A DNA stretch of 64,000 nt. It comes from Aerococcaceae bacterium DSM 111020. Its GTDB lineage: Bacteria; Bacillota; Bacilli; Lactobacillales; Aerococcaceae. Of this stretch, positions 21,163 through 31,236 are shown in pieces; the first letter of the stretch is position 1; each line of letters begins with the position of its first letter. The notes under the pieces were generated by a model. That model had not been told where the DNA came from. It was given only the letters and a program-made list of their open reading frames with translations, and ran no database searches. Location of the stretch: contig JACBXP010000008.1 in the NCBI GenBank assembly GCA_015863185.1, forward strand, positions 46,940 through 110,939, read 5' to 3'. Both the position numbers and the translations under genes were made by a program.

Positions 21163-21736
21163 TTTTATTTCCTCGCCACTCTGTTAACTTTTCACGTAAA
21201 TTTTCTTCATCAATTTGATAAAGACTTAATTTCTTGCGTAATTGTTTTCCATTAACATAACCTAAATTAAAATAATCCGCAATAAATTGTCGTCTTTCTC
21301 TAGAGTCTGCACCACCGATGAGACCTAACTCAATTAGCACACTTTGAGGAATCAACTTGACAGGCTCCGTATTTATTGGAATGGCTACATCTAACAATGC
21401 TTGGCGAATAGTCTCATTTGAAGCATGTTCAACACCCAAACTTGCGTGTTTCTCTTTACTTTGGGCTTGTTCTGGCTTTAAATAGGCATGTTTTGCATTA
21501 GGTATCATCTCTGTTACAAGACGCCGAATCCGTTCTCCTTGATAATCTGGATCAGTAAAGATGATGATTCCAAATTTTTCACTCGCACGCTCTAATTCAG
21601 GTCTTAATTTACGACTTACTGCAGAACCATTGGTCTCAATTGTCTTGATATCTGATCCAAATGTTTGCTTCAATCGTTGAGTATCCGAACGCCCCTCGAC
21701 AACAATAACCTCTTTGGGTAGCCATCTATGCTTCAT
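21155..21736 (-). CDS. rnmV: Ribonuclease M5
   Basis: Matures 5S rRNA. From the ATG at 21736 (MKHRWLPKEVIVVEG) the protein has 193 residues; the family normally begins just before the Toprim motif, so this start is preferred over the ATG at 21766. The Toprim domain shows VIVVEGRSDT with its glutamate and IIFTDPDYQGERIR with the DxD-type acidic pair. It overlaps the end of tatD by 11 bases and the start of rsmA by eight, so all three are translationally coupled. Confidence 0.93.
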   Translation of the reverse strand: MKHRWLPKEVIVVEGRSDTQRLKQTFGSDIKTIETNGSAVSRKLRPELERASEKFGIIIFTDPDYQGERIRRLVTEMIPNAKHAYLKPEQAQSKEKHASLGVEHASNETIRQALLDVAIPINTEPVKLIPQSVLIELGLIGGADSRERRQFIADYFNLGYVNGKQLRKKLSLYQIDEENLREKLTEWRGNKNE

Positions 21737-22508
21737 CGGGATAATATCCAAAGATGTCAAAGGCATTTTTAGTCGTCATTTCCGCTAATGATTCAAGTGT
21801 TATTTCTCTCACATCAGCTAAGCATGTTGCCACATGATAAACAAATCCTGGTTGATTGGTCTTACCGCGATACGGCTCTGGGCTTAAATATGGGGCATCT
21901 GTTTCAATCAGCAGTTTATCATCCGGAACGATTTTGGCTGCTTCTCTCACTTCTTTTGTCTTTTTGAATGTCAGAACACCACTAAAACTTAAGTGACACC
22001 CTAATTCTAAAAATTTATCTGCCCAATATTGATCCTCACCAAAACTATGCATGATACATCCTTTTTCAGGGAGGCCTTCTTCTTTAAGTACCCGATAGAC
22101 ATCCTTTGTCGCATCACGATTATGAATAGTAATGGGAAATTGATATTGTTTAGCTAAATCAATTTGGCGCCGGAAAGCAATATCTTGTTCTGCGGGGGTC
22201 GCATCTTGCCAATAGTAATCTAAACCAATTTCTCCCAACATGTGTACTTTTGGCTCTTTAAGCTTTTCGACTAAATATGATTCAAATGCATCATTATAAT
22301 GATGTGACTCAGTGGGATGTAGGCCAACCACACTCAATAAATGTTCATATGTTGCGCTTAAGTCCAAGGATTTCTCAATAGTTTCCTGATTGAATCCCAC
22401 AACCGCCATATAGTGCACATGATTATTTCGTGCACTTTCTAATATCTGTGCTTCAATACCATCAAATTGTTTCGCATTCAAATGCGTATGTGTATCAAAT
22501 AACTTCAT
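21726..22508 (-). CDS. tatD: TatD family metal-dependent DNase
   Basis: Cytosolic metal hydrolase of 260 residues with 3'-5' exonuclease-type activity in characterised members. The TIM-barrel metal ligands are visible: DTHTHLN at the N-terminus, GEIGLDYYW, TIHNRDA, MHSFG and ETDAPYLSPEPYRG. It is the first gene after metG and overlaps rnmV. In many Firmicutes metG, tatD, rnmV and rsmA are contiguous, as here, but a terminator lies between metG and tatD. Confidence 0.94.
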   Translation of the reverse strand: MKLFDTHTHLNAKQFDGIEAQILESARNNHVHYMAVVGFNQETIEKSLDLSATYEHLLSVVGLHPTESHHYNDAFESYLVEKLKEPKVHMLGEIGLDYYWQDATPAEQDIAFRRQIDLAKQYQFPITIHNRDATKDVYRVLKEEGLPEKGCIMHSFGEDQYWADKFLELGCHLSFSGVLTFKKTKEVREAAKIVPDDKLLIETDAPYLSPEPYRGKTNQPGFVYHVATCLADVREITLESLAEMTTKNAFDIFGYYPDEA

Positions 22509-22522
22509 TGTTCATCTCCTAA

Positions 22523-22549
22523 TAAAAACAGGAGCCAATTTTGGCTCCT
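22523..22549 (-). terminator. Intrinsic terminator after metG
   Basis: AGGAGCCAA pairs with TTGGCTCCT (22530-22549), followed on the minus strand by TGTTTTTATT. Confidence 0.87.
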
Positions 22550-22554
22550 AAATA

Positions 22555-24600
<2,046 letters not shown>

Positions 24601-24669
24601 TCACTATATTGTATGCTTATTATAACGTACTATCTTATCCTTAGCTAGTCACTCTTAGAAGCATTCATG

Positions 24670-24732
24670 AAAAATGACGGTCAGCTAAAAGTACCGTCAA
24701 AATAAAAAATCTAGCAGAACACTCTGCTAGAT
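24670..24732 (-). terminator. Two tandem terminators after the NlpC/P60 gene
   Basis: The first stem pairs ATCTAGCAGA with TCTGCTAGAT (24709-24732) and ends in TTTTTTATT. The second pairs TGACGGT (24675-24681) with ACCGTCA (24693-24699) and ends in ATTTTTC. Both point leftwards, protecting metG from read-through of a probably highly expressed gene. Confidence 0.82.
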
Positions 24733-24745
24733 CAAAATTAATCAA

Positions 24746-26422
24746 TTATTTAGCTACACGAACTGCAAATTGTGGCGTATACCATTGTACATTATTGTAA
24801 CCTAACGGAGAGCCTGGTTGTGATGCGTGAATATATTCTCCTCCACCCGTAGCAATTGCTACGTGAGACGTAGAGCCACCTGGAGTACCCCAGAAATAAA
24901 GGTCACCAGCTTGAGCTTCTCCTACTGAGATAACATCTCCAGCATATTGTTGTTCACCAGTCCAATTACCAACATTAATTCCGTAAGTTTCTTGGAATAC
25001 GTATTGAACAAAACCAGAACAGTCAAATCCTGCAGGCGTTTTTCCACCCCAAACGTATGGCGTTCCGATATATTGCGCTGCATTATTTAATAATGTTTGA
25101 ACATTTGCTTGAGCCGATGCATTTTGTTCAGCTGCTGCCGCCGCTGCTTGGGCTGCCGCCTCAGCTTCAGCTTGAGCTGCAGCTGCCGCTTCTTCAGCTG
25201 CTGCAATTTCAGCAGAATTATCTACTTCAACTGTTTCGTATACTGGTTCAGTATATTCAACAGATGGTTCTTCATAGACAACTTCTTCAACTGGTTCTTC
25301 AGTTACCACTTCTTCATATGTTGGCTCAACATATTCTTCTGTATAAGTATCTTCTTCAGCAACTGGAGCTTCTTCAACCATTACTTCTTCGGTAACAGGA
25401 ACTTCTTCTACAGGCGCCTCAACTGGTTGTTCAACCACTACTTCTTCATATTCAACTTCAGCTGCAACGGATTCAGCATACGCTGCCGCTTCTGCTGCGG
25501 TTGCTTCGGCTTGAGCTGCATACGCTGCGGCTTCTGCTTCGGCTTGAGCTGCTGCATCTGCTTCAGCTTGAGCTGCTGCAATAGCTGCATCTTGTGCTTC
25601 GGCTTCTGCTAAGGCTTGTTCATAAGCAGCTTGTAACTCAGCATCTGATTCTGCTTGAGCTGCTGCCGCAACAGAAGCTTCCATCTCAGCTTGCGCTTGG
25701 ATTGTTGCTTGTTCGGCTGCAATACGTTGTTGCTCTTCAAATGCTGTTCGCTCAGCAACTAAAGCATCACGTTGTTCAGATGCTAAGGAAATATCAGACG
25801 CTAATTGATTGTAAGCCAATTCTTGAGTAGCTGTTTGTGATGCTAACTCCGCTTTAATATTCTCTAATTCAGAAATGCGTGATAAACGAGCTTGTTTCGC
25901 TGATTCCGCTTCTAGTTGTTTCGCTTCAACTGACTCTTTATCTGCTTTTTGGATGCTAATAGCATCTTTATTTGCAGAAATCATTTTGTTAACAACATCC
26001 GCACGACCAACAAGATCTGATAAAGATTCTGCTGACGCTACATAATTTAAGTAATTAGCTGAACCAGACTGAACTTGAACTTTACGAGCTTGTTCAGCTA
26101 ATAAAGATTCTCGTTTACCTATGATTTCTTCAAGTTGAGCAATTTCTTCCTGTAAAGCAGCAATTTGAGAATCATCTGCTTCTAAGTTGGCTAATAATTC
26201 TTCAGCTTCTGCTTGAAGAGCACTAATTTGATTGTAAGCATTATTTAATTCAGTATAAATAGCTGATTGCTCTGCTGATAAATTATCGATAGATGTCTGT
26301 GAATCACCAATCAATGTATCATAATCTTGAGCATGCGCAATCATTGGTGCAATCGTTGAAGTTAAGGCAATCGCTGATGCGAATACTTTTTTAAATACAT
26401 TTTTTGAAAAAGACTTCTTCAT
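24746..26422 (-). CDS. Secreted coiled-coil NlpC/P60 peptidoglycan hydrolase
   Basis: Cell-wall endopeptidase of 558 residues. A signal peptide (cleavage likely after IAHA near 31) is followed by a long coiled coil (about 35-250), then an Ala/Glu/Gln-rich stretch with AEAEA-type repeats, a Pro/Glu/Val/Tyr-rich region (about 320-420), another Ala-rich stretch and a C-terminal NlpC/P60 domain. Catalytic residues are Cys468 (FDCSGF), His520 (SHVAIA) and His532 (YIHAS). The layout recalls PcsB/Usp45-type secreted hydrolases that work with FtsEX in daughter-cell separation, but P60 rather than CHAP is the catalytic domain. A WalR-type box lies upstream. Confidence 0.9.
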   Translation of the reverse strand: MKKSFSKNVFKKVFASAIALTSTIAPMIAHAQDYDTLIGDSQTSIDNLSAEQSAIYTELNNAYNQISALQAEAEELLANLEADDSQIAALQEEIAQLEEIIGKRESLLAEQARKVQVQSGSANYLNYVASAESLSDLVGRADVVNKMISANKDAISIQKADKESVEAKQLEAESAKQARLSRISELENIKAELASQTATQELAYNQLASDISLASEQRDALVAERTAFEEQQRIAAEQATIQAQAEMEASVAAAAQAESDAELQAAYEQALAEAEAQDAAIAAAQAEADAAAQAEAEAAAYAAQAEATAAEAAAYAESVAAEVEYEEVVVEQPVEAPVEEVPVTEEVMVEEAPVAEEDTYTEEYVEPTYEEVVTEEPVEEVVYEEPSVEYTEPVYETVEVDNSAEIAAAEEAAAAAQAEAEAAAQAAAAAAEQNASAQANVQTLLNNAAQYIGTPYVWGGKTPAGFDCSGFVQYVFQETYGINVGNWTGEQQYAGDVISVGEAQAGDLYFWGTPGGSTSHVAIATGGGEYIHASQPGSPLGYNNVQWYTPQFAVRVAK

Positions 26423-26551
26423 TCGTTAATTTCTCCTCTTGAATAATTTTATATTTTATTATTGTTTATATTAGTAGTGCTTTTTGCGACTGATAAGATA
26501 ATAACATATACTTTGAGCTTAAAGTGCACTTTCTTTGATTCGTATACGATT

Positions 26552-26568
26552 TGTAACACGATTGTAAT
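26552..26568. promoter_or_regulatory. WalR-type box upstream of the NlpC/P60 gene
   Basis: TGTAAC-N5-TGTAAT matches the WalR consensus TGTWAH-N5-TGTWAH exactly when read on the plus strand. It is 130 bases upstream of the NlpC/P60 start, in reverse orientation to that gene, and 120 bases before tyrS. Read on the minus strand it also resembles two PhoP half-sites, so which regulator binds is open. Confidence 0.45.
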
Positions 26569-26687
26569 TTATCAATGAAACCTATTCAGCTCATTTCTAC
26601 TGTAATTTATCATGTTTCAGCATTGCTAATAATTTTTAGAATTCATATAATAGGTATTAACGAAAAGAAAAAATTAGGAGTGATAGT

Positions 26688-27950
26688 GTGTCTATTATAA
26701 AAGACCTTGAATGGCGTGGAGCTATCAATCAGCAAACAGATGCTGAAGGTTTAGAAAAATTAACTGAAAAAAAATCGATCAAATTATATTGCGGAGTTGA
26801 TCCCACTGGAGATTCAATGCATATTGGTCATCTCATTCCCTTTATGATTTTAAAAAGATTCCAATTAGCAGGACATCAACCCATTGTTGTTATTGGGGGA
26901 GCGACTGGTTCTATTGGGGACCCGTCTGGTCGCTCAAGTGAACGGACATTGCAAACAATGGATGTTGTGAAAGAAAATGCTCGTAAACTAACACATCAAA
27001 TGACCTCTATTTTCAATAAAGAGGGAGAACATCAATTTGAAATTGTTAATAATTACGAATGGTTAAGTGAGTTATCCTTACTAGATTTCCTGAGAGATTA
27101 TGGTAAACATTTCAATGTAAATGTGATGCTTGCCAAGGATATTGTGGCTAGCCGCTTAGACACAGGAATTTCATTTACTGAATTCACTTACCAAATTCTT
27201 CAATCCATTGATTTTCATTATTTATATAAAAATATGGACGTTCAGTTACAAGTAGGTGGAGCCGATCAATGGGGAAATATTACCGCGGGTCTTGATTTTA
27301 TTCGTCGAATGGAAGGTCCTGAAGCAGAGGCCTACGGTTTAACCATTCCTTTAATGACAAAAGCTGATGGCAGTAAATTTGGGAAATCAGCTGGAAATGC
27401 TATTTGGCTTGATCCTGAGCAAACAACACCTTATGAATTTTATCAATTTTGGATTAATCAACAAGATGATGATGTCGTTAAATTTTTGAAGTATTTTACT
27501 TTTTTGGATAGAGAAGAAATTATAGCGATTGGTAAAGAAGTTGAAGAGAATCCTCATTTAAGAGCAGGACAAAAACGATTAGCGGAAGAAATTACGCGCT
27601 TTGTCCATGGAGAAGAGGCTCTTCAAGATGCTCAACAAATCTCGGAAGCGTTATTTACCGGTGATGTGAGCCAATTGTCAATGCGTCAGATTGAACAAGG
27701 CTTCCAAAACATGCCTCAATTCAAAGCTTCTAGTAAGCCAGCAAACTTACCAATCTGGCTAGTAGACACTGGTATCGTAGACTCTCGTCGTCAAGCACGC
27801 GAATTTGTATCGAATGGCGCTATCTCTATTAATGGCCATAAAATATCAGACATTGATTATGAAATTACTAAAGAAGATGCGATCGGCGATAAATATTTCA
27901 TTGTGCGTCGGGGAAAGAAAAATTATTACCTGGTTACATTAACTGACTAA
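26688..27950 (+). CDS. tyrS: Tyrosyl-tRNA synthetase
   Basis: Charges tRNA-Tyr. The 420 residues contain the class I HIGH motif HIGHLIPF, YQILQSIDF, the substrate pocket QVGGADQWGN and the KFGKS loop, followed by a C-terminal S4 RNA-binding domain (SRRQAREFVSNGAISINGHK). The start is a GTG at 26688 with TTAGGAGTGAT upstream. It is monocistronic. The 265-base upstream region has no T-box features (no AGGGTGG-type antiterminator sequence), which is unusual for a Gram-positive tyrS. Confidence 0.97.
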   Translation: MSIIKDLEWRGAINQQTDAEGLEKLTEKKSIKLYCGVDPTGDSMHIGHLIPFMILKRFQLAGHQPIVVIGGATGSIGDPSGRSSERTLQTMDVVKENARKLTHQMTSIFNKEGEHQFEIVNNYEWLSELSLLDFLRDYGKHFNVNVMLAKDIVASRLDTGISFTEFTYQILQSIDFHYLYKNMDVQLQVGGADQWGNITAGLDFIRRMEGPEAEAYGLTIPLMTKADGSKFGKSAGNAIWLDPEQTTPYEFYQFWINQQDDDVVKFLKYFTFLDREEIIAIGKEVEENPHLRAGQKRLAEEITRFVHGEEALQDAQQISEALFTGDVSQLSMRQIEQGFQNMPQFKASSKPANLPIWLVDTGIVDSRRQAREFVSNGAISINGHKISDIDYEITKEDAIGDKYFIVRRGKKNYYLVTLTD

Positions 27951-28011
27951 CACAAAACTAATGCTCCAACATTTCCTTAACGAAATGATTAATCATTAAA
28001 ATAAAGCAATA

Positions 28012-28055
28012 GACCCCCTAAAGTTAGACTAAAAAAGCTAACCTTAGGGGGTTTT
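28012..28055 (+). terminator. Intrinsic terminator after tyrS with IS-end-like arms
   Basis: ACCCCCTAAAGTTAG pairs with CTAACCTTAGGGGGT with one mismatch, followed by TTTT. The arm ACCCCCTAAAGTTAGACT shares 16 of 18 bases with the palindrome at 63819-63836. Confidence 0.85.
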
Positions 28056-28181
28056 GATATGAAAAATATCATTTCTTATCTGATTCAACTACAATCATCA
28101 ATATTGAAATATATTTTTATTTTTAATTCCTGTGATATCTTTCAAATGGTAAGCCAATAAACTTTCAGCATCTTTTAATAA

Positions 28182-30161
28182 TTATCTAGAGAAAGTCCAA
28201 AGACCTACGGCATCATTACGTAAATGTTGCGCAGAGTGACCAATAAAACTATTTTGTCTTGGTCTATTTGGGTTATCATAAGGATCATTGACGAAGACAG
28301 AACCTTGATCATACCCACGAAGCACCATCAGGTGTCCGCCATTGATAAAGTGACCTGGTTTTATAGATGCTAAACCAACTGATCCATTTTGAACAGCACG
28401 TAATGCAGAATCAACATTTCGACCATGATTTACAATCTTATAACCTCTATACGATGCAAATGCTGGGAAAGCAGACCAAGCAGTACCAACATTATAAACA
28501 TAATGTTTTAAACCAGCCCAATCAGCCACTGTCGCAGGTGACACATGCTTACCTGAAAGATAAGAATCAATCATCGCTAAAGAAGCAATGGCACATCCAT
28601 TCTCCCAAATTGTTCGACTCACATCATTCCCATAAGGGTGGTTTTTCCATGCAGGATCAAATTGACTCAATAGCGGCACATCCAATTGTTTATAACCCGC
28701 TATCATAGTATCTTTTGACGGCAAGACCTGAGAAGTCTTACGTGCAGTCGCTAATTTAGGATTAGAAACGAATAAATGTTGACCTGATGGTACCCAGTCA
28801 CTCTTTAAATTATTCCATGATCTCAATTGCGAAATCGTCACACCATAATTTTGCGACAGTTGATATAGTGTATCACCTGATTTTACGGCATGAATTTTAG
28901 GGCTAGTCACATTGCTAGGTGTTTCGGGTTTTACTTCTGAAGAAGTATTACCGCCAGGTGATACAACCAACCTTTGACCCGGTGTAATCAGATTTCCTGA
29001 AATATTATTCCACGCTCTTAATTGGTTTATTGTAATATTGTTACGTTGAGAAATTTTATAGAGTGTATCTCCTCGGACAACCGTATACGATGCAGCTGGT
29101 TTTGTTTCTGGCTCAGGCTGTGGCTTAGGTGTTTCTGGCTTCTGTGGCTTTTCTGGCTCAGGATTTGATGGTTTAGTTGTTTGAGAAACAATTAATTTCT
29201 GTCCAGGATTAATTAAATTTGTTGATATATTATTCAATTTACGTAACTGAGCGAGCGTGATATTGTGTTTCGTCGCGATGCGATATAGTGTATCACCACG
29301 TGAAACAGTATAGGTTACATTTGTTACCTCTGGTGATGCAGGTTTTTCAGCAGGTCGCGTCTGTTGTGGTGCCGATACCTTTAAAACCGTTCCACTATAC
29401 AAAATATTCGAATTTAAATTATTCCATCGTTTAATATCATCGATTGTTACATTAAAGTCCTTAGCAATTTTATATAAATAATCTCCAGGTGTTACAGTAT
29501 AAGTCGTTTGTCTTTGTACTGGATTTGCAGGCTTTTCACTCCCCGGAGAGAATTGAGGTTTAGAGACAATTAATTGATTTCCTGAATATAACATGTTCGA
29601 CGACAATTTATTCCAGTCTCTTAATTCTTCAACTGTTACACCATTATTCAAAGCGATTCGATATAATGTATCACCATATTTAACAGAGTATTTCTTCGGC
29701 TCTACTATTGTATTACCTTTTGTTGTAATATGCATCGGTTGCTCTAATGATTGCGTATCTGTTTCATCCAGTGTGGCTGATTCTAGGCCTTCATCAGACT
29801 CAGAGTCCACTTCCTGGAATTCTCTCCTCTCGACAACTTTTTCTTCTATCGATTCAGTATTTGTTGTGTCCTCTGCATCTTCAGGTATTGGTTGTGTTGT
29901 AGAAATAACTGTTTCTGATTCTTCACTCGTCTCTTGATAATCAGATTCTAATGCTAGATCCAATGATTCATTTCCATTTTCACCTTCCACTACCATTGTT
30001 GCTTCTTCATTTGCCGTTGATTCAGTGCTCAACGTTTCAAAATCAGACAATTCATAATCTAAACTCTCTTGTGCAGATACAGATTGCGTACTTAAAATGA
30101 ACGGAACACTCAGCAATGACACCGCTAACATGGTGCTTTTTGACAATCTATCTTTAAACAT
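28182..30161 (-). CDS. Secreted protein with five LysM domains and a C39-like cysteine peptidase domain
   Basis: Protein of 659 residues. A signal peptide (ending VSAQ near 31) is followed by a Glu/Ser/Thr-rich region to about 150, then five LysM modules of about 45 residues (motifs GDTLYRIA, GDYLYKIA, GDTLYRIA, GDTLYKIS, GDTLYQLS) joined by Pro/Lys/Glu linkers. The C-terminal 160 residues resemble a peptidase C39-like domain with Cys523 (ENGCAIAS), His610 (GGHLMVLRG) and Asp626 (VNDPYD). LysM would hold it on peptidoglycan. Whether it cuts peptide stems or proteins is unknown. It is monocistronic, with its own promoter. Confidence 0.87.
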   Translation of the reverse strand: MFKDRLSKSTMLAVSLLSVPFILSTQSVSAQESLDYELSDFETLSTESTANEEATMVVEGENGNESLDLALESDYQETSEESETVISTTQPIPEDAEDTTNTESIEEKVVERREFQEVDSESDEGLESATLDETDTQSLEQPMHITTKGNTIVEPKKYSVKYGDTLYRIALNNGVTVEELRDWNKLSSNMLYSGNQLIVSKPQFSPGSEKPANPVQRQTTYTVTPGDYLYKIAKDFNVTIDDIKRWNNLNSNILYSGTVLKVSAPQQTRPAEKPASPEVTNVTYTVSRGDTLYRIATKHNITLAQLRKLNNISTNLINPGQKLIVSQTTKPSNPEPEKPQKPETPKPQPEPETKPAASYTVVRGDTLYKISQRNNITINQLRAWNNISGNLITPGQRLVVSPGGNTSSEVKPETPSNVTSPKIHAVKSGDTLYQLSQNYGVTISQLRSWNNLKSDWVPSGQHLFVSNPKLATARKTSQVLPSKDTMIAGYKQLDVPLLSQFDPAWKNHPYGNDVSRTIWENGCAIASLAMIDSYLSGKHVSPATVADWAGLKHYVYNVGTAWSAFPAFASYRGYKIVNHGRNVDSALRAVQNGSVGLASIKPGHFINGGHLMVLRGYDQGSVFVNDPYDNPNRPRQNSFIGHSAQHLRNDAVGLWTFSR

Positions 30162-30190
30162 AGTATCCTCCTAATGTTACCTTCTATATT

Positions 30191-30218
30191 ATTATATCAA
30201 GATAATTTTTTGGTACAA
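30191..30218 (-). promoter_or_regulatory. Sigma-A promoter of the LysM-C39 gene
   Basis: On the minus strand TTGTAC (30218-30213), a 16-base spacer and TATAAT (30196-30191) precede the start at 30161, which also has an AGGAGG ribosome site. Confidence 0.65.
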
Positions 30219-30292
30219 TATCTATTTATTTGAGTCACCTAATCGTAATATTCATGTCACAAATGAAACAAAACATCAGTAAACGAATCCAT

Positions 30293-30332
30293 TATAAAAA
30301 AGTAACACGATCTATCTAGACCGTGTTACTTA
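30293..30332 (-). terminator. Intrinsic terminator of the two-component/oxidoreductase operon
   Basis: AAGTAACACG pairs with CGTGTTACTT and is followed on the minus strand by TTTTTTAT. Confidence 0.88.
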
Positions 30333-30367
30333 ATGAAAAATTTTATCACTCTATTCAACAATCCAAA

Positions 30368-30535
30368 TTATGATTCACGACGCCAGGCCGATGCGTCTAA
30401 TTTTGATTTTTGGGCTTCAATCCTTTTTTCTTGGGCTTCACTCACACGTTGAGCCTCAAATAAGAGCGCTTTAGTAGGATAGTTCTTAGCATACGATTGC
30501 CATTTTTTTATATATTTTTTTGACCACTCTGTCAT
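30368..30535 (-). CDS. Small hypothetical protein, 55 residues
   Basis: Minus-strand frame from the ATG at 30535 to the TAA at 30368. It begins one base after the oxidoreductase stop, with GAGAAGTGG upstream overlapping that gene's end, and is followed by a strong terminator, so it is the last gene of the operon. The product starts MTEWSKKYIKKW and ends ASAWRRES. It is rich in Lys, Glu, Ala and Gln, has no membrane span or signal, and looks largely helical (FEAQRVSEAQEKRIEAQ). I do not recognise the family. Its coding nature rests on position, ribosome site and fit to the terminator. Confidence 0.6.
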   Translation of the reverse strand: MTEWSKKYIKKWQSYAKNYPTKALLFEAQRVSEAQEKRIEAQKSKLDASAWRRES

Positions 30536-30536
30536 A

Positions 30537-31235
30537 TTACCACTTCTCTGTTATTGTCATTAATTCATTAAATTCTTCTGATTGTTCTTGCAATGTCTCC
30601 ACAAAGAGATGAAAGACCATTTTATTTTCAGCATCTAATGTCATACTTGCATCATCTATTGTTTGTAACTTTTTAATAATGTATTGATGATATAAACTTT
30701 CACTGGTTTTATTCCCAGTCTCTATATAACAAGCATAGCGCATCATCAATGTCATTTTCTCTTCTTCAGACATGAATTCAAATTGATGAATATTAAAAAT
30801 AGGAAGAAAATTCCACCCTAATGAGCGGGCTAACATTTCAAAAGGAGAAAGCATCTCTGATAAGGTTCTTTGTTCTTGTCCGCCCGATTGAAAATGCTCT
30901 TCTTTCCGACCGATGGTTACAATCAATCCAAAATCTTTCCCTGAAAGAGCGTGCATCAATTCTGTGTCTTCAAAATTTAGCGGCAAAATATCATCTAACC
31001 ACTGTTTTAGAACTGCAGGCGCTTGATACCAATACAAAGGAAATTGGAAAAAGACACGATCATATTTTATTAAACGATTTCTCTCATCAGTAATAACCAT
31101 ATCTTCTAATGAATACAAATCTGTTAAATCTAAATAGTCAACATTCGACCAATGCATACCACTTTCAATTAAGAACTGTTGACTCATTGAAGAATCAAGT
31201 TCTGGATGCGCAATGACTACTAGAGTTTTGACCAT
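30537..31235 (-). CDS. Flavodoxin-fold NAD(P)H oxidoreductase (KefF/MdaB type)
   Basis: Protein of 232 residues from the ATG at 31235 (MVKTLVVIAHPELDSS), where GAGGG lies within the end of the kinase gene; the longer frame to 31322 is rejected. The early IAHPELDSSMSQQF is the FMN phosphate-binding region. FQFPLYWYQAPAVLKQWLDDIL is a hallmark of NAD(P)H:quinone reductases of this fold. LIVTIGRKEEHFQSGG follows. Likely two-electron reduction of quinones or other electrophiles. It is co-transcribed with the two-component genes, which suggests a redox or electrophile-linked signal (inference). Confidence 0.88.
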   Translation of the reverse strand: MVKTLVVIAHPELDSSMSQQFLIESGMHWSNVDYLDLTDLYSLEDMVITDERNRLIKYDRVFFQFPLYWYQAPAVLKQWLDDILPLNFEDTELMHALSGKDFGLIVTIGRKEEHFQSGGQEQRTLSEMLSPFEMLARSLGWNFLPIFNIHQFEFMSEEEKMTLMMRYACYIETGNKTSESLYHQYIIKKLQTIDDASMTLDAENKMVFHLFVETLQEQSEEFNELMTITEKW

Positions 31236-31236
31236 G

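Noticed and set aside
25057..25830. Overlapping plus-strand frames rich in Leu, Gln, Cys and Phe
   Set aside because: Shadows of the repetitive Ala/Glu-rich part of the NlpC/P60 gene; no ribosome sites and abnormal composition.
26423..26687. Possible T-box leader of tyrS
   Set aside because: No AGGGTGG-type antiterminator sequence, no specifier hairpin and no terminator before the start; the leaders of metG and lysS were also checked without success.
28059..28160. 33-residue frame starting MKNIISYLIQL after the tyrS terminator
   Set aside because: The ATG overlaps the terminator's T-run and there is no ribosome site; probably chance in AT-rich DNA.
30244..30260. WalR-type box before the LysM-C39 gene
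   Set aside because: CGTAAT-N5-TGTCAC departs from the consensus in both halves.
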